From: a virus
DNA length: 64,000 nt
IMG/VR virus record: IMGVR_UViG_3300036939_000023
Coordinates: 64,001 to 128,000 of that record
Strand: one strand, 5' to 3'
Positions 55,730 to 63,435 of the stretch are shown here, in pieces. Within the stretch, counting starts at the first letter, position 1; the number at the start of each line of letters is the position of its first letter. Made by a program: the position numbers and the translations under genes. The notes under the pieces are model-generated. The model searched no databases. It was not told the origin of the DNA and saw only the letters and a program-made list of their open reading frames with translations.

Positions 55730-55797
55730 TGATTCAATCCTTAATGAGTGTTTGAGGTAATCCAGATTTTTAAGGTTCAACTGCCAACCTAATTTAA

Positions 55798-56472
55798 TTA
55801 ACGACTCTCTAGTTCAGTTCTTATGGCTTGCAGTTGATTAATTAAGTAAGTGATGTCATTGAGATTCATTTGGTCTAAGGGAAGTTCTATTTTTTGCCTA
55901 CCGCCTAATCGTTTATCTTCACCGTTAATCCTTAAGACTTCTCTATCTAGTGGATCTTTATCTAGCTTGGCGGTTAGTATTGACTCTGGCATTTCTTTAA
56001 CTACTGTCTCTTCTGGTGGATAAGGATTGCCTAAGAAGCAAATCTCCTCTAATTCCTTGAGCTTGACGTATTTCTGACTACGAATAATCTTAACGGTGTT
56101 AACCTTGCCGCTATTAGTTCGGATTGGCTCTACTAAATAATAACCACCTTCAAGTTTTAGGTAGACTTCACAATCTTCTTTAGGATAAGTATCTTGACCC
56201 CAGACAAATTTAGTACCAAGGGGGAGATATTCTTTAGTATCCTCATCTACTTGAGCTAGGCTTGGTTCCTCTATCTGCTGTTCTTGAATAAATGCTTCTA
56301 CCATTGCGAGTGACTTACGGAAAGCAAATAACCTGCCTTTAGTTTCTGCTATCTCTCGACTACAGTTAGTAGTATATTTATCAGCTTCTAACTTGTTAAG
56401 CTTATTCTCTTCTTTGAGAATTGTAGCCTTAAGCTCTTTAACTAACTCGTCAGTTGATGGGATGAAGTACAT
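55798..56472 (-). CDS. hypothetical protein, 224 aa
   Basis: An N-terminal coiled coil (LKATILKEENKLNKLEADKY) is followed by a beta domain (EVYLKLEGGYYLVEPIRTNS) and a helical C-terminus. Leader ACTCATTAGGTTAAATC. No family recognised. Confidence 0.6.
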   Translation of the reverse strand: MYFIPSTDELVKELKATILKEENKLNKLEADKYTTNCSREIAETKGRLFAFRKSLAMVEAFIQEQQIEEPSLAQVDEDTKEYLPLGTKFVWGQDTYPKEDCEVYLKLEGGYYLVEPIRTNSGKVNTVKIIRSQKYVKLKELEEICFLGNPYPPEETVVKEMPESILTAKLDKDPLDREVLRINGEDKRLGGRQKIELPLDQMNLNDITYLINQLQAIRTELESR

Positions 56473-56549
56473 TTGATTTAACCTAATGAGTGTTGGCGAG
56501 TAGCTGCTTTAACCTTTACTTGCAGCTAGTAGTTTTATAGGTCAAACAC

Positions 56550-57911
56550 TTAAGCTAACTGCAATCGGTTCTCATGGTTAAGCCTCAATAGCTTAATGTA
56601 GTCATTGATACTAGGTAATGGCTGATTGATGTAACTGCTAGTCATGAAGTAGATAATAGTGAACCAAGCGGAATGTACTAAACTTCTTACCTCACTGACA
56701 TTTTCGTTTAACCCCAGTAGGTATAGATAACACTCCATTAAGTAAGTCCACTCAGTTAGTGATGTAAACAGTTGAAGCTTAGGTGTTAGCTGAAACGTAA
56801 GGACATTACTAAAATCAATGTGTTCTATTTCTTCCTTTGTAAATAAGGGTTGCTCAACTTCAAAGTTCCCAGTTCCTTGATTAAAACTAATGGCTTCTTC
56901 CTTGGGTAAGTAACAATTAAGCTGACTGACTAACACTCGACTAGCAAAGTAATCTTTAAGTAGTTGCCTGAATTCTGATTTATTGTGATAATCAAATTCA
57001 ATTTTAATTACCTTGCCGTTAAGGGAGTAAATTTCATTCTGTGCTATTGCTCCAACTTCAAAGTCAAAACTTCCGCTAAGTAATTCATAGTCACTACAAT
57101 CAACTAACCGCTTAGGATTCCAGTTTAAATCGTAAGTGAATAGCTCATCAGCTTGAGAATGTACTATCACATAACGAACTGTACTAAGCATTAATGAATG
57201 TTCGGGTGTTGCGTAATCTTCAGACTCGGTTAAGTTGTAGTGCTGCATTAGTTGCTGCTTAATGTTTACTGGGTTAACTTCAAGTACTCGATAGAAGCTT
57301 CCTGGGAACATTAATTCAGCCGTAAGCTTATCGGTGTAAAGACTATTGATTAATTCCTCTTCAGTTACCTCTTGTAAGTCTAAGAAAGTGTAATCATCCT
57401 TAATTACAACTTGAGGATGTTCAGTAACTACTACTAAGTAACTAACCTCTACTGAAGAATTTTTAGTTACCTCTGTAACCCCACCACACTGACTCCCTAA
57501 ATTCTCATTTACCCCCTCCGCCTCAATATCTAAAATAACTTCCAAGTCTTCCTTAACATATTGCTCAGTAGCTTCAATCGTTAACTGATTATCTAGTGTC
57601 AACTTAATAACACCGATAACCGAGTAACCTTCATAAAGTTCGATGTAAGTATGACCTAACTGTATCTTGCTGTAATCATCTTTGATTAGGTCAAAAGCTT
57701 GATTAAGTAACAAGTAGTCGGGAACTAACTTAACTAGTAAAGTGTTCCAACTATAGGTCTCTGTGTAGTTAAGAAATGACCATGCTTCCATTACTTCAGC
57801 TAATTTTGAATTTCTTTTGGCAACTGTTTTTAAATCCGCTAAGGACTTAATTGGATAATCTAACAAGTAAGTCAGATTCTTTTTAACTTCTGCGATTGTG
57901 TAATTAATCAT
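56550..57911 (-). CDS. large unknown protein, 453 aa
   Basis: Mostly helices and short strands (TLVKLVPDYLLLNQAFDLIK; SGSFDFEVGAIAQNEIYSLN; LYLLGLNENVSEVRSLVHSA). The leader contains AGAGGTTAGAACG. It is the first gene of the GC-richer block and starts next to the longest non-coding region. No family or active-site motif recognised. Confidence 0.65.
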   Translation of the reverse strand: MINYTIAEVKKNLTYLLDYPIKSLADLKTVAKRNSKLAEVMEAWSFLNYTETYSWNTLLVKLVPDYLLLNQAFDLIKDDYSKIQLGHTYIELYEGYSVIGVIKLTLDNQLTIEATEQYVKEDLEVILDIEAEGVNENLGSQCGGVTEVTKNSSVEVSYLVVVTEHPQVVIKDDYTFLDLQEVTEEELINSLYTDKLTAELMFPGSFYRVLEVNPVNIKQQLMQHYNLTESEDYATPEHSLMLSTVRYVIVHSQADELFTYDLNWNPKRLVDCSDYELLSGSFDFEVGAIAQNEIYSLNGKVIKIEFDYHNKSEFRQLLKDYFASRVLVSQLNCYLPKEEAISFNQGTGNFEVEQPLFTKEEIEHIDFSNVLTFQLTPKLQLFTSLTEWTYLMECYLYLLGLNENVSEVRSLVHSAWFTIIYFMTSSYINQPLPSINDYIKLLRLNHENRLQLA

Positions 57912-58685
57912 CGTTCTAACCTCTGTAACTTGGTGAGTAAGCTTAACTAATACAACTTATTTTAGTAAGCTCTAGTTAGTTGGCTTCGTATCGTTCGTAA
58001 CCTCTCTAGAGTAGTTAACTGTAAAACCTTAATCTCTTAAGTAAGACTTAGTTAACTGAAGTAGTCTTAATCATTTAACTTAACTGCCTAAACTGTTTTA
58101 GCTTAATGCAGTAAAAATCTTGAATTAGTGCTTAGTTGTTTAAGCGTCCACCTAAATGGGCTTTAACTTTAGGCTATGGCAGATAACTCCTTAATCGTGC
58201 GAGAACTAGGTTCAGCTCTTTAGTTGTTTCTCTGTTTTCTCTGACTCTTTAACTATTACATTTATTCCAGCTATCGACAACCTTAATTACTGTTTCCTTT
58301 ATGCAACAACTTATACGACAACTAATGTTACATAACTGATTATGATTTGACAGTTTGGTGTTTATGCTGTAACCTCTTCCTTTTATTTATGTTTGAGCTT
58401 TAACGTTGATTGGCTGTAATAGATACTTTGTTCTAAAGTCTTCTCAGTAATGGCTATAAGGTTGTTTAAGCTTAGCTGTACTAACTACATAGGCAATCTA
58501 GCGTTAAGAACATTGTAAGGGTTATGGAAGGTTTTAGGTATATGCAATTTAGTGATTATGCAATTAGTTGCATAGGGTAGGTGTAATTTAGGCTGCTTAA
58601 TACCTTAAACAATAGCTAAAGCAAATTTAACTAAAACAACTAGAATACTAAAATAGAATCATGTGTAGTAACTAAAATAGCAAGT
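57912..58685. other. longest non-coding interval (774 bp), divergent gene starts
   Basis: The leftward gene block and the rightward terminase-like gene start from its two ends. I found no ORF above a few codons on the minus strand. It has more G and C than the flanks and the paired motif ATGCAA-TTAG-TTGCAT (next entry). It must contain divergent promoters and could be an origin or packaging region; neither is proven. Confidence 0.6.
58541..58574. repeat. iteron-like pair with inverted repeat
   Basis: TATGCAATTTAG (58,541-58,552) and TTATGCAATTAGTTGCATA (58,556-58,574). The second contains ATGCAA-TTAG-TTGCAT, a perfect inverted repeat. Typical of an operator or replication-protein site. Confidence 0.5.
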
Positions 58686-59372
58686 ATGGTAAACACTGAA
58701 AAAGAACAGCCTAAAGAATACTTTAAACGAAAAATACAAGAAGAAGACATTAAAGCTATTAAACATAGTTTTATCAATGGAGAAATGATTGATGGAAAAA
58801 AGGTTTATCCAACTTTAACTGAATTAGTAAATAGATACAATAACGATCATAAAGATAATCCAATTAGTTATAAATGGATAGCTACATATTCATCTAATGA
58901 AAAATGGGGTAAACAAAAAACATTATTACTAAATAGAACTAAAGAACAAAAAAGTGAGCAAGAACTACGTGAACTACTTAGTGTTAGTAGCACATTAGAA
59001 GCAACAGTATTAGATAACGTTAATAAAACACATAAACTAATTAGCTTGTATTTAGAGCAATACAGAGACTACTTTGGTGATGATTATGACAGTGAATACA
59101 AAAACTTAGACATTGAAGATCTAGCAGATATTAACATTAAAGATGTAATAGGTATTGCTGGAGCTACTGAAAAACTGTTAGGTATTCAACGTAAAGTATT
59201 AGGTGAAGAAGACTTTGCAACTAGTATTTATCAAGAAATTAAAGCATTAGAAAAAGATAGTGTTAGTAACAAAGATGAAGATGTACTTAAAGAACTTAAA
59301 CAACAAATTAGTGAATTAGAAAGAGAACGTAAAAAAGTAGAAGCTTTAAATAAAAATAAACAAAACAGTTAG
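58686..59372 (+). CDS. possible terminase small subunit
   Basis: 228 aa. KAIKHSFINGEMIDGKKVYP then TLTELVNRYNNDHKDNPISY and KWIATYSSNEKWGKQK is a helix-turn-helix followed by the W-A/Y-x-x-W-x-x-Q-R-like tail seen in many small terminases, then a coiled coil at the C-terminus (LKQQISELERERKKVEALNK). It would bind DNA for packaging. No large terminase lies in the window, so the call is tentative. Confidence 0.45.
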   Translation: MVNTEKEQPKEYFKRKIQEEDIKAIKHSFINGEMIDGKKVYPTLTELVNRYNNDHKDNPISYKWIATYSSNEKWGKQKTLLLNRTKEQKSEQELRELLSVSSTLEATVLDNVNKTHKLISLYLEQYRDYFGDDYDSEYKNLDIEDLADINIKDVIGIAGATEKLLGIQRKVLGEEDFATSIYQEIKALEKDSVSNKDEDVLKELKQQISELERERKKVEALNKNKQNS

Positions 59373-59426
59373 TTATAACAATGTAATATAATAACAGATT
59401 AGAGTTATTGAATTAAGGACAAATTT

Positions 59427-59555
59427 ATGAGTAAAATGAGTAGTTGGAGATTTAAAGAAACTAGTAAAGATAAGAACAAACCTAAACTAAAGCAAATGAA
59501 GCAGAAAAGAAAACAATTTAATACATTAAGGAAAAAACTAAAAACGGCACTTTAA
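59427..59555 (+). CDS. very basic miniprotein, 42 aa
   Basis: MSKMSSWRFKETSKDKNKPK then LKQMKQKRKQFNTLRKKLKT: about one third lysine or arginine. AAGGACAAATTTATG ribosome-binding site. Probably nucleic-acid binding, otherwise unknown. Confidence 0.6.
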   Translation: MSKMSSWRFKETSKDKNKPKLKQMKQKRKQFNTLRKKLKTAL

Positions 59556-59600
59556 ATTTGTTATAACAATATACTTATTACTACAACTTAAATCTAAACT

Positions 59601-59629
59601 AACTACTTAAATTAATAAGTAGTTTTTTA
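59601..59629 (+). terminator. intrinsic terminator, plus strand
   Basis: AACTACTT / AAGTAGTT with an 8-nt loop, then TTTTAT. Ends the plus-strand unit and meets the minus-strand genes convergently. Confidence 0.7.
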
Positions 59630-59881
59630 TGTGCTAATAACTTGTTTATCAATTTGTAATTCAATATTATCTTTACTAACTATACTACTACTACTAATTG
59701 TTATTTCCTTATCTACTGCTAATTCCATTAACTTATTAACAGTTACTTTTAATGCATCTTCACTGTTTAACTTAAGAATTACTGGTTCTTCAATAACTTC
59801 TACTACATTAACAGTAATACCATTATCTTCTAACTTACTAATTAATTCTTCCATTGCATTAACTACTTTCTTCTTATTCAT
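59627..59881 (-). CDS. small protein, 84 aa
   Basis: A helical start MNKKKVVNAMEELISKLEDN then strands VNVVEVIEEPVILKLNSEDA and ITISSSSIVSKDNIELQIDK. A gap of one base to the tail-like gene. Could be a cofactor or chaperone of that protein; unknown. Confidence 0.6.
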   Translation of the reverse strand: MNKKKVVNAMEELISKLEDNGITVNVVEVIEEPVILKLNSEDALKVTVNKLMELAVDKEITISSSSIVSKDNIELQIDKQVIST

Positions 59882-59882
59882 T

Positions 59883-60953
59883 TTATTTTAAATAAACCTT
59901 ACTAACTATTCTAGTACCTACACTTAAATTACTAACATTTAATCTAATAAACTTACTACTACAATTACTATTAATAACTACTACACCATTAGCTGTAACT
60001 GTTACTACATTATCTCTTGTACTACCTACTAAATTAGTATAAGTAATTGGTAATAAGTACCAAGTAGTTTCATCTAAACTTCCCATTAAACTTAAATTAA
60101 CAGTACCACTTAAATTAGTAACGTTAGCTACATAACTAATAGTATTGTAAGTAATAGTATCTAATGTACTAGTATTAGTATTAGTTGTTATTACATTTTC
60201 AGTAACTACTTTAGGTACAACTCTATTTACATCATTAACATTAAGTATAATAGTGTTAAGGTCATTTAAGTTACCTACGTTAAAACTAGTATTCTTAATT
60301 GTTAATGCATTAAATAAACTACTTAAGTTATTAACATCTATAGCGTTAGTAACTTTAACATTAATTGGTATAGTACTATCTAACTTAGTATTAAGTGTGC
60401 TACTAGTTATTTCACTAAGGTTGTTAATTTTAGTACTGTTATTTAAATTAGTAACTTCTACTTTATTATCAGCTAATTTAACAGTAAGTATACTATTTAC
60501 TAAATCTAATAGGTTATTAACTTTAAATTCTTTATTAGTAATAGTTGGTGTTAATAGTTTATTTACTGTTACATCATCTAATTTAGTAGTTAATAATATA
60601 TCTCTTAATGTACTTAAGTTATCTACTAATATCTTATTGTCTTTTAAGTTAACGTTAATATCATTAGTAACTTTAGTGTTAAGTGTATTAGTAATTAATT
60701 CATTAAGATTACTAATATTGACAGTATTACTTAATGTATTTAATTTAGTTGCAATAGTAGTTAATACAGTAGTGTAATCTGGTAACTCAGTAATATTTGT
60801 ATTAGTATAATTAGTTAGTGTAATTAAGTACCACAGTGTAACTATTACTTTAGCTTCTTGATTTAATGTAAAGAAAGTATCTTCATCTATATTTGTTAGA
60901 TCAAATGTGTTTAAGTAATGTTGTAATAACTTAGTAGTATCTATATTGTTCAT
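59883..60953 (-). CDS. tail/decoration-like protein with repeated NL-rich units
   Basis: 356 aa. The N-terminal 40 residues are mixed. Residues about 60-260 are low-complexity, built from loose repeats of the form V-x-N-L-x-x-L-x-x-x-x-L-x-x-K (examples NLNELITNTLNTKV, NLSTLRDILLTTKL, NNLLDLVNSILTVK, NNLSEITSSTLNTK, NLNDLNTIILN). The C-terminal 90 residues (VANVTNLSGTVNLSLMGSLD, TWYLLPITY, VVVINSNCSSKFIRLNVSNL) form a compact beta-sandwich like the end domains of phage adhesins. Probably a virion fibre or decoration protein. No signal peptide. Confidence 0.6.
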   Translation of the reverse strand: MNNIDTTKLLQHYLNTFDLTNIDEDTFFTLNQEAKVIVTLWYLITLTNYTNTNITELPDYTTVLTTIATKLNTLSNTVNISNLNELITNTLNTKVTNDINVNLKDNKILVDNLSTLRDILLTTKLDDVTVNKLLTPTITNKEFKVNNLLDLVNSILTVKLADNKVEVTNLNNSTKINNLSEITSSTLNTKLDSTIPINVKVTNAIDVNNLSSLFNALTIKNTSFNVGNLNDLNTIILNVNDVNRVVPKVVTENVITTNTNTSTLDTITYNTISYVANVTNLSGTVNLSLMGSLDETTWYLLPITYTNLVGSTRDNVVTVTANGVVVINSNCSSKFIRLNVSNLSVGTRIVSKVYLK

Positions 60954-61011
60954 AGTTATTTGTAATTAATTGCTTAAATTATAATATTACTTAACTAATA
61001 CAATTATAATT

Positions 61012-61683
61012 ATGTACTTATTACAACCTGTTACTGCTGAATTTAGAAGTGGACTAAATAAATTACTATTACCAATTAAAAAGACTAAATTAGGTAAAGT
61101 AGTTAGAAATATAGTAGCTGGCGTTAAACGTAAATTTAAAGTTAAATATTATCTAAGAAGAACTAAAAGTGGTAAGACTATTACTGTTAATGTAGATAAA
61201 ACTAATGTACCTAATACAGTAACTAAAGTAGCTACTAATTTAGAAACTAAACCTAAATTCTTAACATTAAGTATACCAGCAGATAAGTATAAAGGTGAGT
61301 ATTTAATGAAAGGTAAAAGTTATAAGGCAGATGAATTATTTGATATAAATAGTTATAGATACGTTGGAGATAAACCATTACTTACGGGTAAGAATGCAAA
61401 ATCTAAATACAAAACTACTAAAACTAATAAAAGTGAATATGATACTAGATTATTAAATATAGATATTAGTAAAGCACCTAAAGAGTTAGTAGCTAAATTA
61501 GGTAAAGGAGCTAGTAGTATTGATAAATTAGATGCTTATAGAGAATTAGAAAGATTAGGTTTATTAAATAAGAAAAATGTTAAAGCTACTAGAAGATATA
61601 AATTAGGTGCTGATGAAGATATTATCTCTCAAGGTTTTTATAAATCTAGTAGTAAATTAAGTAAATTTAGTAAAATGTCATAA
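61012..61683 (+). CDS. basic protein, 223 aa, unknown
   Basis: Strongly basic (GKVVRNIVAGVKRKFKVKYY near 29; YKTTKTNKSEYDTRLLNIDI), with an N-terminal hydrophobic start and a Lys/Ser-rich tail. No ribosome-binding site is obvious but AATTATAATTATG places a promoter box on the start. Could be a virion or DNA-condensing protein. Confidence 0.6.
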   Translation: MYLLQPVTAEFRSGLNKLLLPIKKTKLGKVVRNIVAGVKRKFKVKYYLRRTKSGKTITVNVDKTNVPNTVTKVATNLETKPKFLTLSIPADKYKGEYLMKGKSYKADELFDINSYRYVGDKPLLTGKNAKSKYKTTKTNKSEYDTRLLNIDISKAPKELVAKLGKGASSIDKLDAYRELERLGLLNKKNVKATRRYKLGADEDIISQGFYKSSSKLSKFSKMS

Positions 61684-61697
61684 CAATATAACAGCTA

Positions 61698-61934
61698 CTA
61701 ATTATCTTTTATTTCCATTAATTTAAAAGCAAACTTAGCCGCTTCTTCATTACTATCTAATATTAAGTAGCATCTAACATATCTATTACTAGCATCAGTA
61801 GCATCATAATCAGTAAAATTAAGTTCTACTTGAAATGCAGTTTTAGTTGAGTACAGTAGTTCTAGTACTTCAAATAATTGTTGTTTATTATTTAGTTCTA
61901 ATTTGATATTGTTATGTTCAATGCTAAACTTCAT
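61698..61934 (-). CDS. small beta-rich protein, 78 aa
   Basis: MKFSIEHNNIKLELNNKQQL then FQVELNFTDYDATDASNRYV and a helical end. Ends close to the 223-aa gene's end (convergent). Unknown. Confidence 0.6.
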   Translation of the reverse strand: MKFSIEHNNIKLELNNKQQLFEVLELLYSTKTAFQVELNFTDYDATDASNRYVRCYLILDSNEEAAKFAFKLMEIKDN

Positions 61935-61936
61935 AC

Positions 61937-62398
61937 TTAAACTTTGTTGTCTATAAAATTAATGAAATAAATTATATCTGCATCTGATGTAAATTCAGTA
62001 TAAATAGCTTTACATTCAGTTTTACTTATCTCTTCATAACCAGTACATAATCTTACTGTATCTAACCAAGCACTATAAATACTTGTACCGTAATCTAACC
62101 ATTCACTAATAAACTGATAAATCAAACAATAAGTAAAACCTAATGTATCGGTAGTACTGTAGTCATAAGTAGATACTAAGTTTTGTCTGTATCTAGTACA
62201 ATACTTAAGTACATCTAATATCTTTGATCCTAATAAAACACTATATTCTTCACAATAAGTAGTTAGATCTAATACATGATCTACTAAAAATGCTAATCTC
62301 TTATCTGATTCAGTAGTTTTATCTTGTTCATTTAATCTCCATGATCTAACTTCTAAGTATTCTTTGTACTGTTGTTCTAGTAGCTGTTGAATCTGCAT
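61937..62398 (-). CDS. hypothetical protein, 153 aa
   Basis: Start ATG 62398 (MQIQQLLEQQYKEYLEVRSW), because the earlier in-frame ATG lies inside the 57-aa gene. Helical, with LAFLVDHVLDLTTYCEEYSV and SEWLDYGTSIYSAWLDTVRL. Unknown. Confidence 0.55.
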   Translation of the reverse strand: MQIQQLLEQQYKEYLEVRSWRLNEQDKTTESDKRLAFLVDHVLDLTTYCEEYSVLLGSKILDVLKYCTRYRQNLVSTYDYSTTDTLGFTYCLIYQFISEWLDYGTSIYSAWLDTVRLCTGYEEISKTECKAIYTEFTSDADIIYFINFIDNKV

Positions 62399-62405
62399 AT
62401 TTGTA

Positions 62406-62579
62406 TTAATTAAAAATAGTATCTCTGTACTGATAAGCAATAGATGTCTTAAATAGTTCTACTTCTTCTTCAGTCATATTGTTTATGTTAAATGTGTAAT
62501 CTAAATCATAGAAATATATGTATTCAATATCTTTATTACCTTTAGTGTAATTGTTGATTACTTCTTGTATCTCATTCAT
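62406..62579 (-). CDS. small protein, 57 aa
   Basis: MNEIQEVINNYTKGNKDIEY then IYFYDLDYTFNINNMTEEEV: an acidic helix, strand and loop. The promoter box lies 25 nt upstream. Unknown. Confidence 0.65.
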   Translation of the reverse strand: MNEIQEVINNYTKGNKDIEYIYFYDLDYTFNINNMTEEEVELFKTSIAYQYRDTIFN

Positions 62580-62601
62580 AATCTTGTCTTAGTAACTAAT
62601 G

Positions 62602-62611
62602 TAATTATATT
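62602..62611 (-). promoter_or_regulatory. promoter -10 box
   Basis: The minus strand reads AATATAATTACATTAG with TATAAT at 62604-62609, 25 nt before ATG 62579. Confidence 0.5.
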
Positions 62612-62825
62612 ATTTAATTATCCAATAAGCTTTATTACTAACGTTGTAATGTCTACCTGTATTTAGCTCAGGTTTTAATATAAATAATACAGGATACTCA
62701 AATTCATTAAATTTAACTTTATAACAAGGTAATCTAGTATATTTATCTATTACTGGATATTCAATAATCTGTCCAGTAGCTACTGTTCTATCGTAAGTAT
62801 ATAATGTAACTAATTTACCTAGCAT
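62610..62825 (-). CDS. small beta-barrel-like protein, 71 aa
   Basis: Start at ATG 62825 or 62828 (MLGKLVTLYTYDRTVATGQI) after GCAGG; an earlier ATG (62846) overlaps the next gene by 32 nt. KVKFNEFEYPVLFILKPELN: SH3-like strands. Unknown. Confidence 0.6.
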   Translation of the reverse strand: MLGKLVTLYTYDRTVATGQIIEYPVIDKYTRLPCYKVKFNEFEYPVLFILKPELNTGRHYNVSNKAYWIIK

Positions 62826-63159
62826 CATAACCTGCCATAATTGCATTACTAAACCAACTAATCATAAGTTCTTCATCTAACTGAATACCACTATTTATTA
62901 CTTTCATAAATTCTTTAGCCCAAATAGTTGCATCAACACTATGCGGTAGCTCATCTTTTAAGTAAACGAAATAGTGATTACTAAGTACTAAGTAACCGTA
63001 ACTATAACCTAAGTCTTGTGCAGCTTGTTGTACTAAACCTTTAGCTAATTGTTTATCTAATATTTTAACTACTATTGTATTTTCATCTAATACCTTAATT
63101 AGTTCTGCTAATTCGTTATTACACCAACCAGAAAAGTTTTTAATTTTAACTAATATCAT
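62815..63159 (-). CDS. hypothetical protein, 114 aa
   Basis: MILVKIKNFSGWCNNELAEL, then beta-rich VVKILDKQLAKGLVQQAAQD and a helical C-terminus. Promoter box 24 nt upstream. Divergent from the helicase-like gene. Unknown. Confidence 0.6.
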   Translation of the reverse strand: MILVKIKNFSGWCNNELAELIKVLDENTIVVKILDKQLAKGLVQQAAQDLGYSYGYLVLSNHYFVYLKDELPHSVDATIWAKEFMKVINSGIQLDEELMISWFSNAIMAGYDAR

Positions 63160-63180
63160 AATTTGTATTAATCACTAATA

Positions 63181-63190
63181 TAATTATAAC
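63181..63190 (-). promoter_or_regulatory. promoter -10 box for the 114-aa gene
   Basis: The minus strand reads TTATAATTATATTAG, with TATAAT at 63183-63188, 24 nt before ATG 63159. Confidence 0.55.
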
Positions 63191-63435
63191 AAAGTTCTCC
63201 AGATAGCTTTCGTCACATACACAAGTGGAGAACTAAGTGGAGCACATTAAAACCTATATGTAGTAAGACTTTCAGTAGTTTTTCGTCACTTCTCCAGATA
63301 GTTTTGTAGTTATTAGTAATATTTTCACTATTTTTATCTAACGTGTTTAGCAATAAGTTCAGTATTTTTATTACTTAGTAATATTTTATCTGTACTTGTG
63401 CTATAATAAATACAGTAGTTAAATAACAGATAAAG
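63191..63435. promoter_or_regulatory. divergent control region with repeats and promoter
   Basis: Contains two copies of TTCTCCAGATAGYTTT (63,196 and 63,292), two copies of TTTCGTCAC, and an inverse GGAGAACT that pairs with the first AGTTCTCC. A plus-strand TATAAT lies about 25 bp before ATG 63436. No ORF. Probably operators for the helicase-like gene. Confidence 0.45.

Noticed and set aside
57912-58685. Small coding genes in the long intergenic region
   Set aside because: On the minus strand every ATG I followed reaches a stop within a few codons; nothing longer was convincing.
60253-60777. Long plus-strand ORF opposite the tail-like protein gene
   Set aside because: It is a shadow of the low-complexity repeat gene on the minus strand; its content (long runs of V, L, N, S) mirrors the antisense and it has no RBS.
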